In this document: positions 1 to 8,338 of the stretch, one piece after another | How the letters are laid out: the number at the start of each line of letters is the position of its first letter | Numbering within the stretch: the first letter of the stretch is position 1 | Assembly: GCA_963810525.1 (NCBI GenBank) | Contig: CAWENB010000002.1 | Coordinates: 186,001 to 250,000, forward strand | Length of the DNA stretch: 64,000 nt | Origin: JAICLK01 sp963810525 | GTDB taxonomy: Bacteria > Patescibacteriota > Saccharimonadia > Saccharimonadales > UBA4665 | Reading direction: 5' to 3' | Translations under genes and position numbers: made by a program | The notes under the pieces: model-generated | Told to the model about the DNA's origin: nothing | The model's input: the letters and a program-made list of their open reading frames with translations, nothing else | Databases searched by the model: none

Positions 1-659
1 TCCCTTTGCTGTCGACCACTATCATTCGCGGATTTGCATAATTTTTGATGAGTTTGGCAATCGCTACGCCGGCTGCACCGGCGCCGGCAATTACAATTTT
101 GCAGTCGGCCAGTTTGCGGCCGGTGGCTTTGCAGGCGTTGATGAGAGCGGCCAGGCAAACGACTGCCGTTCCGTGCTGATCGTCGTGCATGACCGGAATA
201 CTCAGTTCGGCTTTTAGCCGGTCTTCGACCTCGAAGCAAACCGGCGCAGCAATGTCTTCCAGGTTGATACCGCCAAAACTCTGGCGCGATCGCTTTGACC
301 GCCGCAACAATCTCGTCAGCTGTGTGCACATCAAGCACAATCGGCACCGCATCAATACGGCCGAACTGCTTGAACAGCATACACTTGCCCTCCATAACCG
401 GTAAGGCTCCGTACGGGCCGATATTACCGAGGCCGAGAACAGCCGATCCATCGCTTACCACCGCCACGCTGTTGTTGAGCCATGTATAATCCCGAGCTTC
501 ATCCGGATGTTCGGCCACATAGCTACTGACCGCTCCGACACCTGGCGTGTAATACGTACTGAGCTTTTCTTTGCTGTCAACGTTGTCTTTATTCGCCAAA
601 GCGATTTTGCCCTTGAGCTCTTTATGTTTTTGAAGTGCGAGTTTATTGTAATCAGTCAT
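1..659 (-). pseudogene. NAD(P)-dependent malic enzyme, 5' part, frameshifted and cut by window edge
   Basis: Malic enzymes oxidatively decarboxylate malate to pyruvate and CO2. Reading leftwards from the ATG at 659, the translation begins MTDYNKLALQKHKELKGKIA and carries the family blocks YYTPGVGAV, VSDGSAVLGLGNIGPYGALPVMEGK and LFKQFGRIDAVPIVLD. The next block, GGINLEDIAAPVCFEVEDRL, is found only after changing frame. The run of four A at 275-278 (T on the coding strand) has one base too many, since three would give PEFGGINLEDI. After that the MHDDQHGTA block and the Rossmann motif IAGAGAAGVAIAKL follow, and the gene runs out of the window at base 1. A sequencing error in a homopolymer is possible. 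An IS481-like element ends 27 bp upstream of the start and separates the gene from its native promoter, so true decay is also plausible. The family assignment is firm; functional status is uncertain. Confidence 0.85.
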
Positions 660-686
660 ACGCTTATTGTATCGCATCGTATAAAA

Positions 687-1727
687 CTCAAAACCTTTGC
701 AACATTTCAGTAGGTACCTGCAGCTGTATGCCTAAGTGTACTCGTCTCGTATTGTAGTAGTCGAGATACGCGGTAAGCGTATCTCGCTGGTGCTGGAGCG
801 GAACGCTCCGGCGCCAGAAGTACCCAATGCATTCAGTCTGGATAGTCCGGTTAAAGCGCTCAATGTGAGCGTTGTCATTGGGTCGATGTAGCCTGGTGTG
901 TCTCGTAGTAATGCCGTGGCTTCTCAAGACCTGTTCGAAGTAGCGTCCGTACTCCGGGCCATTGTCGGTCTGTACGATGCGCAGTGGAAAGTCCCAAGCG
1001 TCCTGTGCTTCCAACACCGCCCGTGCAGCCAGTCCTGGACTGAGCTTTGGTGCCAAGGTAACATGCGTCATCCTGGTGAACAGATCAATGACGGTGTAGT
1101 AGTACAGCCTTTTGCCGCTTGCCGGATCCACATGGTGAATAGTATCCGTCTCGACCAGTTCGCCGGGTTTGGTGACGCGCGGACGCCGCGGATTGTCGGG
1201 ACGGACTCGCTTCCTCCTTCCGACAGCAAGGCCAGCGCGCTTGAGAATACGTCTGACACTGCTCAGTGACACTTGTACGCCAAGTACGGTTACCAGATGG
1301 TGCCATACCACCTCAGCACACCTGCCGAGCTTCCGGCGTACGGCCAGGACCTGCCGTACCACCGCAGCAGGAATGGCTTTGGCATGGCCATGCGGCTGGG
1401 CACGCTCAGTTGGGATACTCCAATGAGCATCTGCCCAGCGGAACGACGTACCAACTATTCGGCTAGTGCGGTTGTCATTGGTGAACTGGCGATGCTCATT
1501 GAGCTTTCGCCACTTACAAAGCCAGCGCCAGATGGTAGTGCGGTGTACGCCACTGCGATCTGCAACAACAGATAGTGGCATTCTCTCAAGCAGTAGCAAG
1601 CGCAATGCGGTTGCTCTCGCCTTAGGAAGGTAAGGGTTGGTAGAATAGGCCATGGTAGGCTCCTCTCTGTTAGCTTTTGACACTTACAGCGTAGGTTGCC
1701 TACCTTTTTGGTTGCAAAGGTTGTGAG
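687..1727 (-). mobile_element. IS481-like insertion sequence
   Basis: The ends form imperfect terminal inverted repeats: CTCAAAACCTTTGCAAC at 687-703 and its inverse GTTGCAAAGGTTGTGAG at 1711-1727, matching at 16 of 17 positions. The single transposase gene fills the element and its TGA stop lies inside the left repeat. I see no clear target-site duplication. The element sits between the malic enzyme start and the rplS promoter. Confidence 0.8.
688..1653 (-). CDS. IS481-family-like DDE transposase
   Basis: This 321-residue transposase starts at the ATG giving MAYSTNPYLPKARATAL, which follows a good ribosome binding site (GAGAGGAG, 7 nt spacing). An upstream in-frame start would add ten residues and has no such site. 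An N-terminal helix-turn-helix region (SVVADRSGVHRTTIWRWLCKW) is followed by a second basic DNA-binding segment and an rve integrase core. The catalytic triad is visible as Asp in ETDTIHH, Asp in QTDNGPEY and Glu in HIERFNRT. The C-terminus (YLDYYNTRRVHLGIQ) is typical of IS481/IS3-type enzymes. A single uninterrupted ORF with no frameshift signal favours IS481 over IS3. It appears intact. Confidence 0.88.
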   Translation of the reverse strand: MAYSTNPYLPKARATALRLLLLERMPLSVVADRSGVHRTTIWRWLCKWRKLNEHRQFTNDNRTSRIVGTSFRWADAHWSIPTERAQPHGHAKAIPAAVVRQVLAVRRKLGRCAEVVWHHLVTVLGVQVSLSSVRRILKRAGLAVGRRKRVRPDNPRRPRVTKPGELVETDTIHHVDPASGKRLYYYTVIDLFTRMTHVTLAPKLSPGLAARAVLEAQDAWDFPLRIVQTDNGPEYGRYFEQVLRSHGITTRHTRLHRPNDNAHIERFNRTIQTECIGYFWRRSVPLQHQRDTLTAYLDYYNTRRVHLGIQLQVPTEMLQRF

Positions 1728-1741
1728 ATACTACGTCGCAT

Positions 1742-1770
1742 TTGAATGTCATAAACAGATGTGGTATACT
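1742..1770 (+). promoter_or_regulatory. Promoter of rplS
   Basis: The -35 box TTGAAT (1742-1747) and the -10 box TATACT (1765-1770) are 17 bp apart, with TG-like bases before the -10. The leader to the rplS ATG is about 37 nt and has only a weak ribosome binding site (AGAGAAAG). The promoter lies just outside the IS481-like element. Confidence 0.7.
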
Positions 1771-1814
1771 CTTCAGTAACTGAAAAATTATAAGGTTGGT
1801 AATTAGAGAAAGCT

Positions 1815-2336
1815 ATGGAGTCTGTTGTCCAGAAAATCGAGAAGCAGTTTAAGAAGTCTGCAGTAGTTGATGTGCGCAGCGGCGACACCGTGAAAGTGCA
1901 CCAGAAAATCCGCGAAGGCAATAAAGAGCGCGTGCAGATCTTCCAGGGGCTCGTAATCCGAACTGGAAATAAGGGCAGACACATGAACCGTATCACCGTG
2001 CGCCGCATTGCCAGCGGTGTCGGCGTGGAAAAAAGTTTTCTCATGCACAGCCCGCTCGTACTGAAAGTTGAAGTCACCAAGCGCAGCAAAGTCCGCCGTA
2101 ACTATCTGTCCTACATGCGCCAGCGAACCGGAAAAGCCGCCCGTTTGACCGGCGTAGACTTTGACCGCGAAGCGGTGAACACAATTCGTGATGAAGCCGC
2201 CGAGGCCGAGGAAGCCAAGCTGCGAGAGGAATCCGCAAAGGCCGCCGAAGCCGAAGCTGCCAAAAAAGCCAAGGAAGAAGCTAAGCTTGAAGCCAAGGCT
2301 GAAGCCGCTCTCGCCGCCCGCGAAAAACAAGACTAA
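1815..2336 (+). CDS. rplS: 50S ribosomal protein L19 with long charged C-terminal tail
   Basis: L19 lies at the interface of the 30S and 50S subunits. The first ~115 residues match the family: VRSGDTVKVHQKIREGNKERVQIFQGLVI, then TVRRIASGVGVEKSFLMHSP, and the basic stretch KRSKVRRNYLSYMRQRTGKAAR. Typical bacterial L19 ends there. This protein of 173 residues adds about 55 residues almost entirely of Ala, Glu and Lys (roughly residues 120-173), predicted to form a long charged helix. It is transcribed alone from its own promoter rather than with trmD/rimM. A possible weak hairpin (AACGGAT paired with ATCCGTT) follows the stop at 2334-2352. Confidence 0.95.
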   Translation: MESVVQKIEKQFKKSAVVDVRSGDTVKVHQKIREGNKERVQIFQGLVIRTGNKGRHMNRITVRRIASGVGVEKSFLMHSPLVLKVEVTKRSKVRRNYLSYMRQRTGKAARLTGVDFDREAVNTIRDEAAEAEEAKLREESAKAAEAEAAKKAKEEAKLEAKAEAALAAREKQD

Positions 2337-2361
2337 CGGATCATTATCCGTTTATCCGTAT

Positions 2362-3444
2362 TTACTGTATTTTTCTCAATTCCTCTCTAATATAGACAGA
2401 ATTTTGGACTCTAAGAGCATTCTTTGGGTAATCAATCAGAAAGAACATGGCGTCCCAATCAACATGGCAAGCACGCAGCCGGGAGTGCAGCGGGTCGACG
2501 ATTTGGGCCGCGGCAAAGTCATCAAAATAAACGATGGCCCTTCGTACCGGCAACTCATCCGCTTCCGGGTAGCCAAATTCCGTAGGGTCAACACCCAATA
2601 TGCTATCCAGGTCCACGTTAGACCATGCCTCGTCTTCCTCTTCCAGTTGTTGTCGGAGCACCCAGAGCTTTAAATCGTAAAATAACGACGGGTCAAGTTT
2701 GACGAGGCCGGGCAGCAATTCTTTATCAACAATCGGAAGGATACTTCGCACTTTTCTGACCGTATCATGCACCTGTTCGATTTCCCCTTCAGTTGAAACC
2801 TCGAATTTCGCCGGGTAGCCTACTGGGTCCTTGTCTTCGTATCGCGACCTGTTGCGTCTTCTGTCGCTGTTAACCCCGAGTTTCGTTTGGCTTTCGGGAT
2901 TTGCGGAGAATCTGCCATCTTTCGTACTGAACATTAGCCCGTTGGCAACCATATCGTCAACCACTTCTTTTTTAATCCCGGCTTCCAAGAATAACTTGGG
3001 TATTTCATGCTCCTGATAAAGTTGCGGCAAGGTACTGATGACCTCTAAAGAAAATTGATTGCCAAGTAAGTCGCGCAGCTTGTTGGTGCCGATAACAAAT
3101 GCCGGCCTGACTTTCCGCTCTCCCCAGTCATCCGTGAAGGTAGTGGTATAATCCAGGTCCTTAGCGGCAGTGACGATACAATCCGGTTCCTGCTCATGCA
3201 TAAGCAGCACGTCAGTGAGATACAGCCGGAGATAATTTCTGTCCCGGCGCAAAATTTCATCGCGGGACAGAGTAATGTAACCGCGTTCCATCTTCACGCG
3301 TTCCACATCCGCCTGATAAAAGGCATTGACGTCTTCAGTAAGCGACGAGTCCAGCTCCTCCATCAAGGCGTCGATTCTTTCTTCGAAACCGGGGGGCGGC
3401 ATCATTTCGCCTGGAGCTAATCTTTCGGTGGCTATTGCGGTCAT
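2362..3444 (-). CDS. Conserved hypothetical protein, 360 aa, acidic
   Basis: I do not recognise a characterised family. The protein is soluble and acidic, with no signal peptide or membrane segment. It begins MTAIATERLAPGEMMPPPGF and has a run of charged helices (RIDALMEELDSSLTEDVNAF), a region of alternating Arg/Asp around residue 205 (SDRRRNRSRYEDKD) and a C-terminal segment rich in Phe/Asp (YFDDFAAAQIVDPLHSRLRA). A TATAAT at 3456-3461 lies 11 nt before the ATG on its strand, so the transcript has a leader of only a few bases. It is divergent from rnhB and the two promoters are packed into 75 bp. It is probably a lineage-specific gene. Confidence 0.7.
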   Translation of the reverse strand: MTAIATERLAPGEMMPPPGFEERIDALMEELDSSLTEDVNAFYQADVERVKMERGYITLSRDEILRRDRNYLRLYLTDVLLMHEQEPDCIVTAAKDLDYTTTFTDDWGERKVRPAFVIGTNKLRDLLGNQFSLEVISTLPQLYQEHEIPKLFLEAGIKKEVVDDMVANGLMFSTKDGRFSANPESQTKLGVNSDRRRNRSRYEDKDPVGYPAKFEVSTEGEIEQVHDTVRKVRSILPIVDKELLPGLVKLDPSLFYDLKLWVLRQQLEEEDEAWSNVDLDSILGVDPTEFGYPEADELPVRRAIVYFDDFAAAQIVDPLHSRLRACHVDWDAMFFLIDYPKNALRVQNSVYIREELRKIQ

Positions 3445-3506
3445 ATTAGCGTTTTATTATACCAACAATTGCGTGCTTTGTCTGATAATTTATTCACACA
3501 AGAAGC

Positions 3507-3512
3507 TATAAT
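3507..3512 (+). promoter_or_regulatory. -10 box of rnhB, leaderless arrangement
   Basis: The TATAAT at 3507-3512 ends 7 nt before the ATG at 3520, so transcription should begin at or next to the start codon. A weak -35 (CTGATA or TGATAA) lies 18-19 bp upstream. No Shine-Dalgarno sequence precedes the ATG. The box decides the start: an upstream in-frame codon at 3469 would lie upstream of this promoter. Confidence 0.65.
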
Positions 3513-3519
3513 TAAATAC

Positions 3520-4086
3520 ATGATAGTCGGGGTCGACGAAGTCGGGCGCGGATGCTGGGCCGGCCCGTTAGTGGCGGGAGCGGTGGCGTTTGATGTTCCA
3601 ATCGCAGGCTTACGCGATTCCAAGCTTCTGAGTAAGATACGACGCGAGACATTGGCCACTGAAATCAAGCTGGAGGCGGCCGACATTGGTCTCGGCTGGG
3701 TGACGCCGGCAGAAGTTGATCAGCTCGGGCTCACCGAAGCCGTGCGCTTGGCGATGCAGCGGGCGATCGCGGCCATAACGGTGCCTTATGATGATTTGAT
3801 AGTCGACGGCAATTATAATTTCTTAGCAGGCAACCCGCAGGCAAGAGCAATCGTGAAAGCCGACTCGTCCGTGCCAGCGGTTAGCGCGGCAAGTATTATC
3901 GCCAAGGTAGCCCGCGATCGCTGGATGCGGAGTGTTGCTGCATCGCGGCATCCGGAATATTACTTTGAACGACATGTCGGCTACGGCACGGCGCTCCACC
4001 GGGACATGCTGCAAAGGCATGGGGTGTGCGTATTACATCGCCAATCATTCAAACCTGTTCAAACTTTTATCGGAATCCGACCCTGA
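3520..4086 (+). CDS. rnhB: Ribonuclease HII
   Basis: RNase HII removes ribonucleotides from DNA, cutting 5' to an embedded ribonucleotide. The 188-residue protein starts MIVGVDEVGRGCWAGPLVAG, which carries the DEXGRG signature with the first catalytic Asp-Glu pair. Further family blocks are RDSKLLS (second acidic group), DDLIVDGNYNF (third Asp) and ADSSVPAVSAASIIAKVARDRWM. The length is normal for the compact RNase HII form. I chose the ATG at 3520 over 3469 because it starts directly at the catalytic motif and is placed 7 nt after a TATAAT. The gene stands alone. Confidence 0.95.
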   Translation: MIVGVDEVGRGCWAGPLVAGAVAFDVPIAGLRDSKLLSKIRRETLATEIKLEAADIGLGWVTPAEVDQLGLTEAVRLAMQRAIAAITVPYDDLIVDGNYNFLAGNPQARAIVKADSSVPAVSAASIIAKVARDRWMRSVAASRHPEYYFERHVGYGTALHRDMLQRHGVCVLHRQSFKPVQTFIGIRP

Positions 4087-4199
4087 CTGCTTTTGCCACC
4101 ATAAGCCAAGTAAGCGAAGACAACCAGGGCAGTGTTGTAGTAGTTAGTCCGCAATTCAGGCCAGTTACGAACGTTATTTACAATTTCCTTAAAAACAAT

Positions 4200-6779
4200 C
4201 TAGGCCGGAATGTCATTGAAAAACTTTTCAACCGATGCAAGGTCGCGCTCAAGCCAGGCCACGCGTGTCACCAACTCTTCCTTCCCCAGGGCGATGTTAC
4301 GCGCCAAGCCGGGGATATGCTGCATGGGTTTGAAGAATACACGGTATTCATCCAAATATTTCTGCGTATTGAATGCACTGGCAGCATAACGGGGAAAGTT
4401 ATCGTAGGTTTTGTCGCCGCCGAAAGTCTCTTCGATCCACACCCAATGACTTTGGAGCCATTCCCAGGCCAAATCGCGCACATGATGATTGCGAAGCAAA
4501 TAAGCTAGCCAATGGTCGACGTCATGCTGACGTACTTTGGTACTGTCCGTAAGTCTACCGAGCAGTATCTTCGCTACGTCTTGATCGGTCGTCAGCGTAA
4601 GGGCTGCCAGGATTTCCTGCTGCAAATCGGCGTTGGAAGTTTTTTCGTTTAAATCAAGCAGATATACAACAGCTCCGGGAGCATTATGACGAACGGCAGC
4701 CCCGAAACAAATACTGCGGAGCTCAGCCGCTACCGCCGAATAGTCTTTTTTATAAGCCTCGAACAATTTGAGCGCGGTATCGATCGCCTGCTTGTTCTCG
4801 CCGTAAACACTCAGGCCCACAATGGTTGCCCGCAGCTTAATGGTTTCGGCTGAGTCTTTCTCGCCCTCCGTCCATCCAAGTTTATCGTACAGTTTCCCGG
4901 TCAACCGTTTAGCGAGCGCTTTCATTTTCAGTTCTAATGTTTCGTCAAGATCGATAAAACGTCGGGCATCGGCTAAAACCAGCGCCATGATGTCCCATAC
5001 CGCATCGTTGGTTTCGCCCGCGTAATATTGCAGGAGTGCAAGCGTGTCGGCAAACGACCCAATACCCGTACGTGTGAGCAACGAGCTGTCATTCAATAGC
5101 ATCAGACGTTCCGGGACATCAAGCGTCTGCTTTTCTGCTTGCTCCGCGAGCGCCGCCCGGTGAGCCGGTTCGGCATAGTGAACGATGTAATGGCCGACGG
5201 CACCTTGGTTGATTCGTACAAAATCGTCGCTCGACAAATCGACATCCACACTCTTTTCGCTCAACAGTTGTGGAATTTGAGGAGTTTCAGACAGGAGCGG
5301 TACAGGCCAGACGCGCTGTGCATCGGCTTTTTTCGGGTCAAGCAGGAAGTGCTTTTGCTCGATATGCAGTTGCTTACCCTTTTGCGTGACGCTCAGCACC
5401 GGGTAACCAGGACGAGTCAACCACGGTTCCATAAAACTCGGGATATCCTTGCCGCTGGCCGCGCCGAGCGCCTCCCATAAATCACGGCCGGCAGTATTGC
5501 CGTAAGCATGCTTCGTGAAATAAAGTTTGAGACCTTTACGAAAATCTTCTTCACCGACATACTGCATGAGCATCCGGATCAAGCGGCCGCCCTTGGCGTA
5601 CACAATCGAAGGATCGAATAAAGTGGAAATTTCATCCGGATGATGCACGGCTACTTTGACCGCCTGCACACCGTCAATGGCGTCACGGCGCAATGCCGCC
5701 AATCCGTCTGACGCCACGGCCGTATACCAGATATGCCAGTCAGGTTCCAGCTTGTCGGTTGCCACATATTCCATGACATTGGCGAAACTCTCATTCAACC
5801 ACAGATCGTCCCACCAGCGCATAGTCACCAGATTTCCGAACCATTGATGTGATAGCTCGTGTGCAGTGACGAGCGTAATGAACTCCTTGGTTCCTAGCGA
5901 AACGGATTCTGGCTCAGCCAGTAAAAACGGTTCGCGATAGGTGATTAGCCCCCAGTTCTCCATTGCGGCACTTGAAAAATCCGGCAGAGCGACATGGTCG
6001 GCTTTGGCGAGTGGATAAGCAACGCCGTAATATTGTTCAAAAAATTCTATGCCCGCTTTTGCGCGGTCGAGTGCGTAGTCGAGCGAGTCCGCCGGTTGAG
6101 CAGAGGTCGCCCATATGCGAACGAGCGTACCGCTGGCCGTAGTAGTGTCCTTGTGCCGCATTTTGCCGTAGACAAATGCAAGCAGATACGAGGACATCGC
6201 GGGGGTCGTTTCAAATACGGTTTCCCGCATCCCGCCGACGATTTTGCGGCTTTTTTCAGGCGTGTTGGCAATAACCGCATCACCTTCGGGAGTCAGCAGG
6301 ACAAGATCGAACGTCGCCTTTGCCTCGGGCTCGTCAATACATGGGAACGCTTCCCGCGCATGGTGGCTTTCAAATTGCGTGGCAATCAGTTGCAGCGGCT
6401 TGCCGTCGAGTTCGAAATTGCACGGATACACACCGTGCATATTGTCGTCGATGTTGCCGGTAAATTCCATGTATACCGTGTAAGCGCCAGGATAGACCAT
6501 AGCATCGGTATGCAAGCGTACTTCATCAAGGCTGTTCTGATTATTAAGACGTTCAACCTCTAAAGTTCTGTCGCCCTTTTTGTCATGAAAGGTGATGGTA
6601 GCTTTAGTTACTGTCAGGCCGTGCTGGTGGAAAGTAAGCCGCTGGCTCGGCCGCCCGACTTTACGCCCGGTGATCGTGACATGGCCGGTGATTTTCCGGG
6701 TTTTTCGATTAGGATCGAGCCATAGTTTATAGTTCTCCGGCTGAAACTGGGCATACAGTCGGCGGACTTCTTTACTCAT
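4200..6779 (-). CDS. pepN: M1-family zinc aminopeptidase (PepN-like)
   Basis: This peptidase removes N-terminal residues from peptides. The M1 exopeptidase motif appears as SSAAMENWG, a GAMEN variant with Ala for Gly. The zinc site HELSHQWFGNLVTMRWWDDL begins near residue 307, and the third ligand Glu is in WLNESFA 18 residues later. The N-terminal beta domain contains QFESHHAREAFPCIDEPEAK, and an ERAP1-like all-helical C-terminal domain fills the last ~350 residues. I prefer the start MSKEVRRLYAQF at 6779, because a TACAAT -10 box lies 8 nt before it. The ATG at 6797 would lie upstream of that box. No signal peptide is seen, so it is cytoplasmic. The 859-residue length is normal for the family. 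A reduced organism that depends on a host would use it to recycle imported peptides (inference). Confidence 0.93.
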   Translation of the reverse strand: MSKEVRRLYAQFQPENYKLWLDPNRKTRKITGHVTITGRKVGRPSQRLTFHQHGLTVTKATITFHDKKGDRTLEVERLNNQNSLDEVRLHTDAMVYPGAYTVYMEFTGNIDDNMHGVYPCNFELDGKPLQLIATQFESHHAREAFPCIDEPEAKATFDLVLLTPEGDAVIANTPEKSRKIVGGMRETVFETTPAMSSYLLAFVYGKMRHKDTTTASGTLVRIWATSAQPADSLDYALDRAKAGIEFFEQYYGVAYPLAKADHVALPDFSSAAMENWGLITYREPFLLAEPESVSLGTKEFITLVTAHELSHQWFGNLVTMRWWDDLWLNESFANVMEYVATDKLEPDWHIWYTAVASDGLAALRRDAIDGVQAVKVAVHHPDEISTLFDPSIVYAKGGRLIRMLMQYVGEEDFRKGLKLYFTKHAYGNTAGRDLWEALGAASGKDIPSFMEPWLTRPGYPVLSVTQKGKQLHIEQKHFLLDPKKADAQRVWPVPLLSETPQIPQLLSEKSVDVDLSSDDFVRINQGAVGHYIVHYAEPAHRAALAEQAEKQTLDVPERLMLLNDSSLLTRTGIGSFADTLALLQYYAGETNDAVWDIMALVLADARRFIDLDETLELKMKALAKRLTGKLYDKLGWTEGEKDSAETIKLRATIVGLSVYGENKQAIDTALKLFEAYKKDYSAVAAELRSICFGAAVRHNAPGAVVYLLDLNEKTSNADLQQEILAALTLTTDQDVAKILLGRLTDSTKVRQHDVDHWLAYLLRNHHVRDLAWEWLQSHWVWIEETFGGDKTYDNFPRYAASAFNTQKYLDEYRVFFKPMQHIPGLARNIALGKEELVTRVAWLERDLASVEKFFNDIPA

Positions 6780-6830
6780 ATAGTCAAATTGTATCATGTC
6801 GAACTAGCAAGCTGTTTATCAGATGACGAT

Positions 6831-6860
6831 TTGACAACGGAATACTTGTACTGCTAAACT
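6831..6860 (+). promoter_or_regulatory. nusA promoter
   Basis: A consensus -35 TTGACA (6831-6836) is followed after 18 bp by TAAACT (6855-6860), preceded by TGC as an extended -10. It reads towards nusA and precedes a terminator-like hairpin in the leader. Confidence 0.65.
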
Positions 6861-6874
6861 TTGCTAGACAAGCA

Positions 6875-6900
6875 AGTCGGCCAACGCGGTCGGCTTTTTT
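6875..6900 (+). terminator. Terminator-like hairpin in the nusA leader (possible attenuator)
   Basis: AGTCGGCC (6875-6882) pairs with GGTCGGCT (6888-6895), 8 bp with two G-U pairs and a 5-nt loop, followed directly by six T. It lies between the promoter at 6831-6860 and the nusA ATG at 6943, so readthrough is needed to express nusA. Since NusA promotes termination at such hairpins, autoregulation is a plausible inference. Confidence 0.6.
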
Positions 6901-6942
6901 CATAAGAAGTCAAATGCACACTAAGTAAGAAAGGAAACAGCT

Positions 6943-8103
6943 ATGGATTTTGACATGAAGCAGTTGGCGCTCGCGATCCGAACCATCGCCGAAGAAAAAA
7001 ACCTGCCGGAAGACGCCGTCAAGGAAATTGTCGAGCAGGCACTGGCGGCAGCTTATCGTCGCGATTACGGCGAACGCGAGCAGGAAGTCCGCATAAGTAT
7101 GAACCTTAACACCGGGGACGTGGAAGCCTTCATCAGCAAAGAAGTGGTCGAGCAGGTTGAAAACACGGCCTACGAAATAACCCTGAGCAAGGCCCAAACC
7201 ATGCGAAAAGACGCCAAAGTTGGAGACATGGTTGAAGTCCATGAAAACGTCAACAGCTTCGGCCGCGTCGCCGCCCAGACCGCCAAACAGGTGATCCTGC
7301 AGCGCTTGCGCGAAGCCGAACGTGAGATTGTTATGCGTGAATATGAGGATAAAATCGGTACCGTCATTAATGCATCGGTGTCGCGAGTTGAAGCCAACAT
7401 CGTGCGCGTTGACCTCGGCAAGGCCCAAGGAATTATGCCGCGCAGCGAACAAATCCAGGGTGAACACTATTACCCCGGCCAGCGTTTAAAAGTGTACCTG
7501 AAAGATGTCGAACGGGATTTCCGCGGCCCGCAACTCGTCGTCAGCCGTGGTAATACGCAGTTTCTCGAATGGTTGTTCCGCGCTGAAGTGCCCGAAATGG
7601 AAAATGGTGCGGTTGAAATCAAGGGTATAGCCCGCGAAGCCGGCATTCGCAGCAAGATCGCGGTTGCCAGCAATGTGCCGGGAGTTGATCCGGTCGGTAC
7701 CTTCGTTGGCGGCCACGGGACGCGTGTCAACGCCGTCATGAGCGAAGTCGGCGAACAGGAGAAAATCGATATCATCGTATGGAATGAAGACCCTGTATCT
7801 TATATCACCAACGCACTCAGTCCGACTAAAGTGGGCCGTGTCGAACTCGATAAGGCCAAAAACAAAGCTCGAGTAATTGTCCCCGAGGATCAACTCAGCA
7901 TCGCCATCGGCAAAAGCGGCCAGAATGTTCGCCTGGCCAGCAAACTGACCGGATTTGAGATCGATATTGAATCCGAAAAATTGCGCCAGCCTGAAGAGAA
8001 ACCGGCAGCACAGCCCGAATCTCCCGCCAAGGCTCCAAAACTCAAGAAAAAGACCGAATTAGAAAACGAATTGCTCGAAGCAATTGAGGAACATGGCGAT
8101 TAG
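6943..8103 (+). CDS. nusA: Transcription termination/antitermination factor NusA
   Basis: NusA binds RNA polymerase and modulates pausing, termination and antitermination. The 386-residue protein has an N-terminal polymerase-binding domain (MDFDMKQLALAIRTIAEEKN), an S1 domain starting near residue 128 (YEDKIGTVINASVSRVEANI), and two KH domains. KH1 includes AGIRSKIAVASNVPGVDPVG and KH2 includes LSIAIGKSGQNVRLASKLTG. It ends in a short Lys/Glu-rich tail and lacks the acidic repeats of the E. coli protein. The start has an AAAGGA ribosome binding site 8 nt upstream. The usual partners rimP and infB are absent on both sides, so it is a single-gene unit. Confidence 0.97.
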   Translation: MDFDMKQLALAIRTIAEEKNLPEDAVKEIVEQALAAAYRRDYGEREQEVRISMNLNTGDVEAFISKEVVEQVENTAYEITLSKAQTMRKDAKVGDMVEVHENVNSFGRVAAQTAKQVILQRLREAEREIVMREYEDKIGTVINASVSRVEANIVRVDLGKAQGIMPRSEQIQGEHYYPGQRLKVYLKDVERDFRGPQLVVSRGNTQFLEWLFRAEVPEMENGAVEIKGIAREAGIRSKIAVASNVPGVDPVGTFVGGHGTRVNAVMSEVGEQEKIDIIVWNEDPVSYITNALSPTKVGRVELDKAKNKARVIVPEDQLSIAIGKSGQNVRLASKLTGFEIDIESEKLRQPEEKPAAQPESPAKAPKLKKKTELENELLEAIEEHGD

Positions 8104-8124
8104 TACTTAACTTTCGACGAAAAA

Positions 8125-8153
8125 GCGCCGGTTCAAACGCTGAACCCCCGGCG
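8125..8153 (+). terminator. GC-rich hairpin after nusA
   Basis: CGCCGGTTCA (8126-8135) pairs with TGAACCCCCGGCG (8141-8153), apart from a bulge of C. It is a strong stem but no U-run follows. It may end the nusA transcript or protect its 3' end. Confidence 0.45.
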
Positions 8154-8338
8154 TTAAAGAATCATACCGACACTGCAGCCCTTACCCGGCAAACCATTCA
8201 GCAAAACTTTGGTTTTGCAGTAAAAGGGCGCTTGAACATAATCTGCTGAGTGGCCCGGGATGGATCGATCGGGACGAAAAAGATGCTTGTGCTTTAAATA
8301 TCTGCTTTAATAGTACTAGTCAATAAATCATAGATAAA

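Noticed and set aside
3469..3519. Upstream start for rnhB
   Set aside because: It would lie upstream of the TATAAT that most likely drives the gene and adds residues not found in the family.
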